Shown piece by piece: positions 37,383 to 47,800 of a stretch of DNA of 64,000 nt. The position numbers and the translations under genes were made by a program. How positions within the stretch are numbered: the first letter of the stretch is position 1; the number at the start of each line of letters is the position of its first letter. Source of the DNA: Hericium rajendrae (taxonomy: Eukaryota > Basidiomycota > Agaricomycetes > Russulales > Hericiaceae); assembly GCA_033439255.1 (NCBI GenBank), contig CM065879.1, positions 4,036,501-4,100,500 of the forward strand, in the 5' to 3' direction. Under the pieces are notes generated by a model. It saw only the letters and a list, made by a program, of their open reading frames with translations. It made no database searches and was not told the origin of the DNA.

Positions 37383-38520
37383 CTATGAGCGCACGAACGC
37401 ACTGCGCGGCCGCGTGAGCTGCAGCGAGAACCCCTCCGCCATTGCTATCGCACTCGGCTTCGCAGCACGCACGGTGACCTCGCGCACCCGATAGCTCGCG
37501 ACGCACGCAGCGCGGCACGCCTCGTGCACGAACTTCTCCAGCGTCTTGAACGACGACAGTTCCATTTCCTACACACAACACCACGTCTCATTCTCCCATG
37601 CAGCCCCAGCAAACGACAAACGCACCTGAACAACGCGATCCACAATCGCCGCATAATCCACCTCGCCCTCGCCGCGCGGCACCGCCACCTCCATATTCTC
37701 CACAAACCAAATATCCATGTCCACGCGCTGCTTGCGCCCGCGCTCCTCCGGGTTCCCGCCGAGCACGACGCCGAGCGCGAGTCCGCCCGCATGCACGCTG
37801 ACGCTCTCGCGCGCGCGCTCCTCCGCGCAGTCCGGCGGGAACGCCCACGGCGGCGGCACGGGGAGCGCGGGCGGTGCCGCGGGCGCGGCGGTGAGCACGT
37901 CCCACACGAGCCCGCGCGTCGCGCGGAGGCACGCCTTGGGCGCGCGCAGCTCGATGCGCACTTCGGCGGCGGCCTCGCCTGCGTGCGCGTGTGCGAGGCG
38001 CGTCGCGTGCCGCGCGAGCGCGAGCGCGGAGGGGAAGATGTGGCCCCGTGCGGGCGCACGCGGTGTGGGGCCGAGCTGGCCGGGCTGCGGGGATGTCGAA
38101 GCGGGCTTGGGAGACGGGTTTTTGGGCGACGGGTTTTTGGGCGTGGGTGTGGGCGGATCGGACGGAGGTGAGTCGTCCATGGGCACGTCGGCGTCAACGG
38201 CCGCTGAGGGTGCGGCAGCGGTCTTCTTTTCCTCGGCCGGGATGAGGAACTGGTCGACGTCGACGTCGCGTCCGCGCTCGATGGCTGCATCGCCAAGGTC
38301 ATAGAGGTCGTTCGCGAGTTCCCAGTAGAAGACGGAGAGCCGGATCTCGTCCGTCGTTGCCGCAAGAGCGAGCGAGAGGGGATGCAAGTGTAAGTGCACT
38401 GTAAGGAGGAGCGGCTGTGGCTTTAGCCGGCCCCAGACGTCGGGCCCGATGGTCGTGGTGAGGGAAAGCTCGTCGACGGTGATGATATCGGTGGAGGGCG
38501 GGCGTATCGGGGCATGGCTG
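37383..38520 (-). CDS. Protein with two dihydroneopterin-aldolase (FolB) folds
   Basis: Two FolB-like halves resemble the N-terminal part of fungal trifunctional Fol1. Half one reads STDIITVDELSLTTTIGPDV, WGRLKPQPLLLTVHLHL and later FYWELANDLYDLGDAAIERG. Half two has MDIWFVENMEVAVPRGEGEV, DYAAIVDRVVQ, an intron, then EMELSSFKTLEKFVHEACRA, VREVTVRAAKPSAIAMAEGF and QLTRPRSAFVRS (stop 37383). VDYAAI and the VRVxKPxA stretch are FolB hallmarks. Between them is a Pro-rich linker with PKNPSPKNPSPK. No HPPK or DHPS domain follows, so either folate enzymes are split in this fungus or this is a FolB-like paralogue. No ATG is found in frame at the 5' end, so the start is approximate. Confidence 0.7.
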
Positions 38521-38639
38521 ATGGAGGTAGAGTAGACGCCTGTCGATCTAGATTGAGGTATAAATCAGGAGGACTCAAAGTAATCCACTGCAGATTCTGT
38601 AAAGCAGCACTACGACTATTTCAATTTTCAGTTCTCGAG

Positions 38640-38724
38640 TTTGGGATGTACTGTAGCAGATTCAGAGGATGGGTTGAAGGATCATGGAAAGCCCTCTCTC
38701 GAGATGTGAAGGACTACCTTGAAG
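38640..38724 (+). pseudogene. Left part of a host reading frame split by element A
   Basis: The frame ends WVEGSWKALSRDVKDYLE exactly at the target duplication. The matching right part begins at 58196. Its family is not recognised. The 5' end is unresolved and may involve small introns. Confidence 0.55.
38716..38724. repeat. Target-site duplication ACCTTGAAG (left) of element A
   Basis: A 9-base direct repeat matching 58196-58204, immediately outside the CAGGCTCC termini of the inverted repeats. Confidence 0.92.
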
Positions 38725-39042
38725 CAGGCTCCTACCCACCGTCATGGGGAGGGCAGCGGGCGGTCTCCTAATAGCGGGGGACCAGAACATATGCGAAAAC
38801 ATACGAATTGAGGAAATAACATACATGACTCAGCACTAATTACGATTGATCCGAGAAACTACCGAAACTCTTCAACCCGCTGCCCTCCCCAGGACGGCTG
38901 GCACAAAACATTGGTAAACAAACGCCACAGCGGCCGTCCGGAGGCGCATGCCACCAAATGTGGTAATGCTCGAAGAAAACATCCGAAAAAATCAGCAGTG
39001 TGACAAGACGCGTCGCGTCGTCGAGTGAACGCGTCGCGCGTC
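38725..39042 (+). repeat. Left terminal inverted repeat of element A
   Basis: Inverted match to 57905-58195. The inner 150-odd bases (from about 38890) are identical in both copies. The outer part has substitutions and small indels. It contains a 22-base inverted pair (38739-38760 and 38877-38898). Confidence 0.92.
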
Positions 39043-39068
39043 ACGCTCTGTCCTTGTGCCCGTTCGAT

Positions 39069-41829
39069 ATGCCTCTGAGCAGGGTGCAGATAGACACAGC
39101 ACTTAATTTCCTCCACCAGAATTCCATACTGCTATCCGAACTCATACGAACACTACTGGCCGAGTGTCGCTACTCCGACAGTGCTGTCGTTGCAGATCTC
39201 GCTTCCCAATGGCAAGACCTCCTCTCGGCTTCACTCCTGCATTCCAAACTCTCCGGCACCACCATGCAATGGACTCTCAACACGGCATGTGCACGTTATC
39301 AGTCATCGCTCTCGGCCCTTGTGCACAAGGACAATGGCTGGCATTTCAGTGCTCTTCGCGCGCGAGCTGATCAGCTTCGTGAGTTTCGAATGGAAGCCAT
39401 GGCCAGAGATATGGAGAGCTTGTCTCCGGATCTCTGGCATCTGCTCGATTTTATGCTGGTACCTGGAGTAGGGATGGAGTTATGTGGAGAAGAGGAAGAA
39501 GAGTTAGATGGGTGCAACTCGGAGAATGAGTGCTGGGCAGCATTTGAGGAGGCACACGACGCGGCGGCGGCAAAGACACGCTCCCGCCAACAGGCGCGTG
39601 TCGATGAAAAAATGAAAATTATTCGTAACGTAGGAACTCTTCTGTGTGAAACCCGACTACGCTAGGTTCTGATCCATGGCAATTTCAGAAAAAAGTTGTC
39701 GTCCTCAGCATACTTATGCAAAGTGTGAACCAACAGTGTAACATGCTGCAAGCAGCTTTTGGCGTGTTCTTACATTCATGCAATACTCCCGAGAAAGTTG
39801 TCAAATCTGTCGCCCGAATGGGTATCTCGATTTCACTCTCTTCAATTCATAATTCTATCAAGTCGCTCTCTAACGAAAGCCGCAATGCCCTTCGCAAGCT
39901 CGGACAAAGTCTCCTGGTAGCATATGTATATGATAACTTCGACATTGACCAGAAGCCTTCCGTACCGACTGCTGAGAAGTCCACCGATACCCTACTGCAC
40001 CTCACATCAGGGGACCTTATGCGTCTTCGCCACGTAACAACAAGTGATCTCAATTGTGCAGATCAGCTATGGGAATCATCGAGATTCAACCGCCACTCAA
40101 AGACTCGACATGAGGTGAAAACGATCTATGACATTCAAGGGATACATCTAGAATCGGGACTGGATTCTGCAGGCCTAACACGCCGCGGACGGTTTAATGC
40201 ATGGAAGTTCCGGGAGGACCTCTTTCGATACGGGCCTGCATACTTCCGTCAGTTCACACTCATGCATCGGGAACCTGAGAGTGTTGACAAGATACCTTTG
40301 ACAAAACTGGACCACATGCCCGCGCGCGCCATGGACATCAATGAGTCGACCGTATCTGGAAATATCGACGCTATATCCGCCTTACTAATGCAAGGTGGTG
40401 TTGGTGGGGATCTGGACTGGAACATGGATGATAGTGACAAGGATGACTACGCGGAGGACTGCGACGCACTTCGCGACATTGGAAACCACGTCATATTGAT
40501 CCACGGTGACTTGAGCACCTACGAGCGAGTGCGCTCTGCAATGGATCGCCGATCCCTGGAGGCAACACCATATCAGCGTCTTCAGTTTGTGGTCTTCGTC
40601 ATGGGCTTGTTCCACTTGAAGATGGCCTGTGCGGATGCAATTTGGAGGGTCTTCATACATCCAAAGGAGGGACGCGTGGACAAGAACTCACTATTCGCTT
40701 TTGCGGGAGTCATGCGTCCTCACGAGACCGGCCAGATAGCCTCAAAGCCCGAGTTTCGCCAGATGCACGAAATCATAATGCATACTGGAATAGCCTTTCG
40801 TCTGGATGCATGGCGCGCAGAAGTCCAGAAGCGGTTCCCAGGCTGCAAGAACTTGGAGGACTTTGCTGCGCGAAAACCATCAATAGAAGAAATCGAAGAG
40901 ATTTCGGCAGCACTTGCCAAAGAACACGTCGTTGGCGACGGCCTGGACATTTTTGGAATGCGACAAGCACCATTAGTAGAACGTGACCAACAATATGAGA
41001 ATGGCCTGCTGCTTCATCAGTATCTGTTGCTTTACGAGGAGCTCACTTACTCGATGAATATGGGTGATATCGGTCGGCTCGAGACATTGTTTCCGCCATG
41101 GATTTGTCTGTTTAAGACGACAGGCAAGCATAAGTATGCAGCCTCCATGATGGAGTTCATCACTAACCTTTGGTTTGTGTACCCTGAGGGTCTGCGGTGT
41201 GTATCGTATAGCATTTCCACGCGCCCAAGCATCTGACCTTATTCCGATCGCGTGCGCGCAGACGAGCAATACGATACAACATCTTGGTGAATCCAACAGG
41301 AAAACCCGGGAAATTTCGAGGAACAGATTGGGTCGTTGAACTCCTCAATCTATTTATCAAAGTCCGTCAGTCAAATTTAAACAGACAATGATGTCGGAGC
41401 TCACATTTTATCCAGGTTACATATGGTGGATCAGGCTCAAATAGGACAAAGGAGCGTATACTTACCGAGTCCCCAAATGTTGGCGTATATCGCGACACGC
41501 ATACAAACTTCGAAGATAATCTTTCCCTACCAGGTCTCACCACTAGACAGGCCGATCCGGACTTGGAAAAGACATTCGAGAAGCTAATGGTATACATGGA
41601 AGAGAAAAAACCGAATGAAATGCATCCTGGCCGGAAAAGCGCACATGTCGTCCAGAACATGATAAGCAAAGGTCAAAGCATACTGGAAGAACAGATGCTA
41701 AAAGAAGGAGCAGGAGCAGTCGGAGGTCTAGGCGTGGAGGTCAACAGCAATGATGACGAGGTCGACTACTTTGCGGCCCTAGATGATTTTGAAGATTCAG
41801 TTATTACCGAATTTGACCTCCAAATTTAA
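39069..41829 (+). CDS. DUF6589-domain protein, candidate transposase of element A
   Basis: A protein of roughly 850 residues of the basidiomycete DUF6589 family. The start at 39069 (MPLSRVQIDTALNFLHQNSI) follows the left TIR by 26 bases. Conserved blocks are FLHSCNTPEKVVKSVARMGI, LVAYVYDNFDIDQKPSVPTA, NHVILIHGDLSTYERVRSAM, RLQFVVFVMGLFHLKMACAD, HETGQIASKPEFRQMHEIIM, LLYEELTYSMNMGDIGRLET and GKHKYAASMMEFITNLWFVY. After introns come NILVNPTGKPGKFRGTDWVV, YRDTHTNFEDNLSLPG and the acidic end DDFEDSVITEFDLQI. The spaced acidic residues in YDNFD, HGDLS and YEEL would suit an RNase H-like DDE centre; this is inference. An intron lies near 39665-39690, another after 41195 and another near 41370-41410. 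The gene converges on the helicase with 21 bases between stops. No obvious lesion is seen. Confidence 0.8.
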
Positions 41830-41850
41830 GAGACGTACTACCATGGATCA

Positions 41851-44800
41851 TTAATGCTGTTGTGGAGGTCGCAATTTGGTATAGAAGCGCGCGGTAGGCA
41901 CTGGTGTCATGGCGAGATGCTCCGATACTGTCGAGAGGCTACCCACACGTGGTAACATAAAGCCCGTCACATGCGCCGCAGGGTCCTGAGATGAAGGAAA
42001 GTCGTTCGGAGGGGAAATGCCCCGCCCAGCAGCATGATGAGAAAGTGCTGATCCTGGCGTGACAGGAATTGTCGATCCTGGCATGGCAGGCAGTTGCGTC
42101 CTGAAGCCCTGCTGGGCATGCCGCGTCGAAAGGGGCATCGCTGGAAGTGTGGTTGGCGTCGCCATGGATGGCATTGCTGCCGGTGTAAAAGGTGCATCTC
42201 GCAATGTTCGCGCGGGCAAGTCAACGACTTCAGACCGCGATGGTTCGCTTGCTGGTGGAGATGATATGGCAGCGGACTGAGTAGGAGGTGAAGGGGTGCG
42301 AGGTAGTGTGTGGTGTCGCAGCGGTGATGGGACTGATGCAACACCGGGGCGAGCAACACCAGGGTGAGGTGGCTGATTTTGATCCACTGGTCGCGCCGCT
42401 CGCCCTTGCCGTTTTCTCGTCGAATTCGGGGTCTTTTTGGGCGAATAAAGCGGACAAAGCTGGTTAGAAGCTGGAAGGAAAATCAGCGCGATGATTATTG
42501 AGAATTATGGGCTCTCAAACTCACATATGTGCCCAGTCGCGCCGCATTTGCCACACGTCCGTTTCTGCTTTGATTTCTGCACCGGGCGGTGAGCATCCTT
42601 GGATCCCTCGTCATGGACGTCTGTTGCGCCGTTCCGTACACGTTCGCCGCCATTCTCTGCGCCTTCGGCACTGCCGCGTGTTTGCGAAGATACTGTCGCC
42701 AGAGCGGGACGACTCTCGATCGAGTCCGTCGCACCCCGCGCAGCCGTCGTTCCAGATACATCATCGGTATCCGTCCCAACACTATGTTTTTGAATCATCT
42801 CGACGATTTGCGCACCGTATTTTCTGACAGCGACCCATTTGACCTCGTGTCGTAGGTGCTCTGTCGTTTCGATGCGGCCCGCATGCGCGCACGCGACAAT
42901 CCGCTCGAGCACCTCGTCGGACATGATTGCTGCGGGCCCGAGATTATTTGCCATGGCCGCACCGTAACGATCGAGCATCTCTTGCTTGCGGAATTCGTGT
43001 AAATCCCGTTGGAGATCGCCATCGCGCCGGTCCATCTTGAAGTCACGTTTGAATCGGCGTGCGCCCTTAGGCGGAGGAACGGGGGCTCGCTTCGGAGGCG
43101 CGATGGGAGCGGGGATGACGATGTCGGCGAATGCAGTAGGTGTGCAGAGTTCGCAGCAAATCTGCGGGATCGATGGGGAAGGGAGAGCGCAGCGTGTACA
43201 ACCAGTCGGTGAGCAGTCCTCATGGGAAGAACCTTATTATGTACGAGCATGTCACTGACCATTCATCATTCCATCAGAAATAGAAGACGATGTACATACC
43301 CAACTTGTCATTACCAAAATAGACCATCAACGGTGCGCGGAAACATTTCCATGGTCGACTCGCTGCGTTGACCATGTCGTCGAGGGCGGGCTCCAGCTCG
43401 TCTGAGTCTGTCGTATTCAAGGCCTTTCCCGACGGCTTTTGGCTACGCTGGTTATACAGATAACGACGCTCCGCACACCGCGCGATTCCCGATGCACGCG
43501 TCGCGTTCGGCTCTGGCACTTGCTCTGGCAGGATCGTGCTTCCATTACTGTCAGCCTCGTCGATAGCGTGCGAGGCGTGCAGGCGTAAGGGTAGACCTTT
43601 AGCTAAGTGTACCGGCAGCTGCTGCCCGACACAATCAATGTTCCTCAGTAATGGCCAGTCATCACTTACCGTCCGTTTAGCTAAGTGCACCTCTATGTGC
43701 ATTTAGCTAAATGCACCAGTTATCTATTGATCAAATCATTTAGATCAAATTTCACATACTCGAATTGGCGACGACAAGGCAAAGAGGCAGACGGACCAAA
43801 AACATTCAATTGCATACGAAAACAAAGCTATTATGTATACATCAATTTTGCACGATAGAGCTAACGATGCCGCCTTATGATAAGAGATAAGACAACAGAC
43901 AGCGGGGCCATTGTGCGTAGCCTGACGAGACGGGATGACCAGAGGAGGGACAACGACTATTGGGGGGAGGAGAGATGATATAGGATACGCAGGGGAAGCA
44001 ACTGAGCTGTACACAGATCTAATTGAAGCCTATGCAAAGTTCAGTCAGTATTTATAAAGCGAGAAGATGCCACACACCTTAAAATGCCTCATAATCCTCA
44101 CCGCCTGTGCCCAGCTCAAGCTCGATCGTCGTAACCGGTGCTCCCCCATCATCATCGCCCTCCGTTACATATGCACTCCCATCGAGCACTGGCCGAGCCT
44201 TGACTCTAACTGCAGCCCAGCGGTTGCTAAACTGCGTCGCAAGGTCACGGTACATGCCAGCTTGCTCTGCCGCATAGGCATGAACACCCTCCTTCAACGC
44301 CTGGTCTTGATCCTTGTTGCGGTCGATAGAGGCGTCACGTCGAGCAGATCGATCTTCCCACAAGGAGGTCTCCGTCGCAAAGGTCTCGAGGACGCGTCGC
44401 ATCTCTTCTTCCACGTGCTCGACTTCCTCGTGCCATCGAGCAGCACGGACCTTGGCCTTGGCCCACTCAACGCGAAGTGCTGGAAAAGGCTTTCAGCAAG
44501 AACAAAGTAAAAAGAGCAGCACGACCCACCATCCTGAAGAGCAGGGTCATTCTCATCTGCTGCTGTAGGGACCGCATGCCAGATCCAGGAGATGGTGGAC
44601 TTCTTGCCTTGACTCTGGCTTGGCCTGCTGGCCTTGCCTCGCCCTTGCCTAGCAGGCATCTGGCTGCTGCGAGCACGTCCGCGTCCCTGCCTAGCCACAT
44701 CCTGCAAGGGAGCAGTGCCTTCGCCATCACCCTCTTCTTCCGGCAGCTCCACGATGTCGAGCAGGTCTTCGCGTAGCGTGCGCACGTCCGCGTCCTTGAG

Positions 44801-47800
44801 TTCGCGAAGGTAACCTGTCCAGCTGCCACCTCCCGTCAAACGCATCAACGCGCGGTGCGCATGCTGGTACCGAAGCTTCAGCAGCTTCACTCGTTCATCA
44901 ATCCGGGTCTGTGTCTGTCGGGCCCGTGTGTGTGGACCCTGGCCCACTACGTTGTAGACCTTAAAGTTGTTGAAGTAAGACCGCATTTGAAGGTGACGCC
45001 GCAGGTCATCGAGGGCGTCCTCCGCCTCTGCAGTGCGAAGTCGGGCCTCCACATCTGCCAGCGCAACAGAACAGGCAGCCAGCCGAGCTTCTGCATTGTC
45101 GAGATCCGACGGCATTCGCAGTTCGACTTCTTCAGCTGGCACTTTGTCAAGCGCCGGTCCGTCAGCGTCGTTGCTGTCGTCGCTGCGACTATCCTGTAGG
45201 CCAGGCATGTGTATTGCCTGCTTTCGCCGGAAGCGACGAACTCGGCGCATAAAGGCTCGCCGGCGATCCTCGAAGTCAGAGATCTGCAGGGTGGTAGGGG
45301 ACTTCGCCAACTTTAGATCGTGTCGAAGCGAACGCCTGGGGGTTCGAATTGAGCTACTGGCCTGGAAGACGTCACCAAAGGACACATACTGTGCTTGTTC
45401 CAGCTCGAGGCCGAGCAGCAGGAACGAGGATGCGCTGGCGTCGCTCTCCTCGTCCATGGCCTGACCCAACGCAGCGTGCTCCTCCTCCTTCAATTCTTGC
45501 CGTATCTCTTCCATGCTCTTCTCTAACACAAATGAATCAGCAATTTCCTCCACGAAGGAAGAGGCAGACTTACTTGCTCGAGGAGCTGTAAATGGGCTAG
45601 GATTATTCTCCTTATCCTCATCCCAAGCAGCGAACATAGCATCCCACTGCTCCACCTGCTCCGGGCGCTTTCTGCGGAGACCTTCATCCATCTCCCTATA
45701 GGCACGGTGGAAAGTGATCGCATTCGGAATGGCTTGCAGCATCTTTCGAAGAAGGGAGGAACCTATGCATAAGAGTCAGTTAAGCCGCTATAGCATTCAA
45801 TCGGAAGCAACACACCCATGCCAACTACGCGTCTCCAGTTTGCGAAGCCACAGAAATCGTCAAGAGTGTCCCTCCGCGAGCCGGGCCCCATCTCCTTCGT
45901 GCTGGCTGCCGCACCGTTTAGCCAAGCCCAATTTCGCTCAGGGCCCTCCAGCTCCGATCGCCCCATCCCAACTGTTCTGCGAGAGGAAAATACGCTGTGA
46001 CAAAACTGCTTGTGTGCTTGAAGGTGAAACTCGGGCACCAGGAAGATGACTTCGGCGTTGCTGAGTGACTCCTGCATAGCGTCAGGGAAATCGGCGACGC
46101 GTAACCAAAACTTCTTCTTCCATTGACACGCAAGGTCGTATGATGAGACAATAGTCTTGACGATCGCTTCCAGCAGGGTCGAGAGGAAGATATAATCCAT
46201 GTTCAGATATCTGGAATGAAATCAGGCACTAGAAGCAGCACAGGCACCCCAACGACGTACCTTTCCCCTTTCTGCAGATCACCGAGCCCGTTTGCCCTCC
46301 AGAACTGGTGGCGGCCGCACGTCACAGCGCCGACTCCAGTGGATGCCAGACCCTTTGTTTGCTTTAGGTTGGCTGTAGCCAAGGCAGCAAAGGACACGCA
46401 GGTACTGATCTGCCATGAACATAGTTAGTTAGATAAGAACGAGAACATCGTGGAAGAGGGCGCACATCCTCCTCGCTGGTATGCTCCACAACGTATTGGC
46501 TGTAACTTTTGCACTCTACGAAGTATGCAAAGCCGCTACCCAGCGGCGGGTCCAGCTCCTCACTGGTGCGTAACCGACTCTTCAATCGGAAATTCGCATC
46601 CATAGCTAGAACCAACCAATAGAGAAACCTAGAGGGTATCAGCCAAAAACCACAAGAAACATCGACGGCACACGTACGCTTTTTCAGGAGGGGCATCCAT
46701 CCAATTCGATGGGAGGTTGACCCCCGGCCGAGGGCAAGCAGGACATTTGACAGCAAGCTCCCCTTGCTTTGTGCCTGCGATGCCAGTAGGATCCAAACCA
46801 CGGCCTCCGCGCTTGAGCAGCTTGGTAAATCGCCACTCCCGGATCATCAACATGAACATAGGCAATCGATCCTGGCAAAGGACAGAAAGCGCACGTTACA
46901 AGGCTGACTACAAGAACGAATCTATAACAGAGACTCACTGGGAGTTTCTGAAGGCCGGCGCCGTTGGTTTGCAACTCCAGGGCCTTGTAACAGTCGTAGG
47001 CGGACAGCTTGCCTTGAAGGTTCAGCGCGTGAAAATGTCGTAGGAGCGCCATTGTGGCGCAGGTCTGCGGTTGAAGCGGCGTAGCGGGCCACCACGAGGC
47101 GCGAAGGAGTTGAGTCCGATGGGGCAGGCTGCCTGAACAGCCACAAAAATCCATAGCAACGAGGTGTATGCCGTTCGTATGGAGAACGACAAACTCGTCC
47201 CGGCCTCGGACGCGCGCGTGGCAGAGCCCAACCGCATCGTGGCCCACCTGCACGCGGAGGCCGAGGCTACGTAGAGAGGTTGTTTCAAACCGAAGGCCGG
47301 TCCATCGCTGAAGAGAGGAACAGATCAGGAGCGGGTAAGGCGTGGCTGTAAGCGGCTCACCTCAACAGCATGGAGCGGCATTGGACGGTGCGCTGCCTTC
47401 AAGCAGCCCACACAAACTAGCCCTCCGCAATGACAATCCTTGCACCGAAACTCCGCCTTCTCAGCCCCGCAAGAACGGCAAGCACCATCCGGCCCTCCTG
47501 TATCCGCTGCATCGCCCGGCAGCCCTCGCCCATCAAGCCGCATGATCTCGTCCAGGTACTCGGACGCGTGCTTGCGCCACGTAAATAAAGGACGATCCTA
47601 TAAGACAGTAGGGTAAGCCGTCCTGCCCAACCATACAAGCAAAGAGTGAACTCACCGAGTTGCTATATCGCTTCGCTGGCAGGACCTGTACCCCCTCCAG
47701 CCCGACTTCCTGGACGGCCACAGCAGGCTCCACCTCTTGAAAAAAACCTTCTTCGACCCCCTCGTCGTCCTCCGGCGCGGCGGTCTCACCCTGCGTGGCG

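Noticed and set aside
37445-38365. 306-codon frame rich in Arg and Ser
   Set aside because: Out-of-frame reading of the FolB gene.
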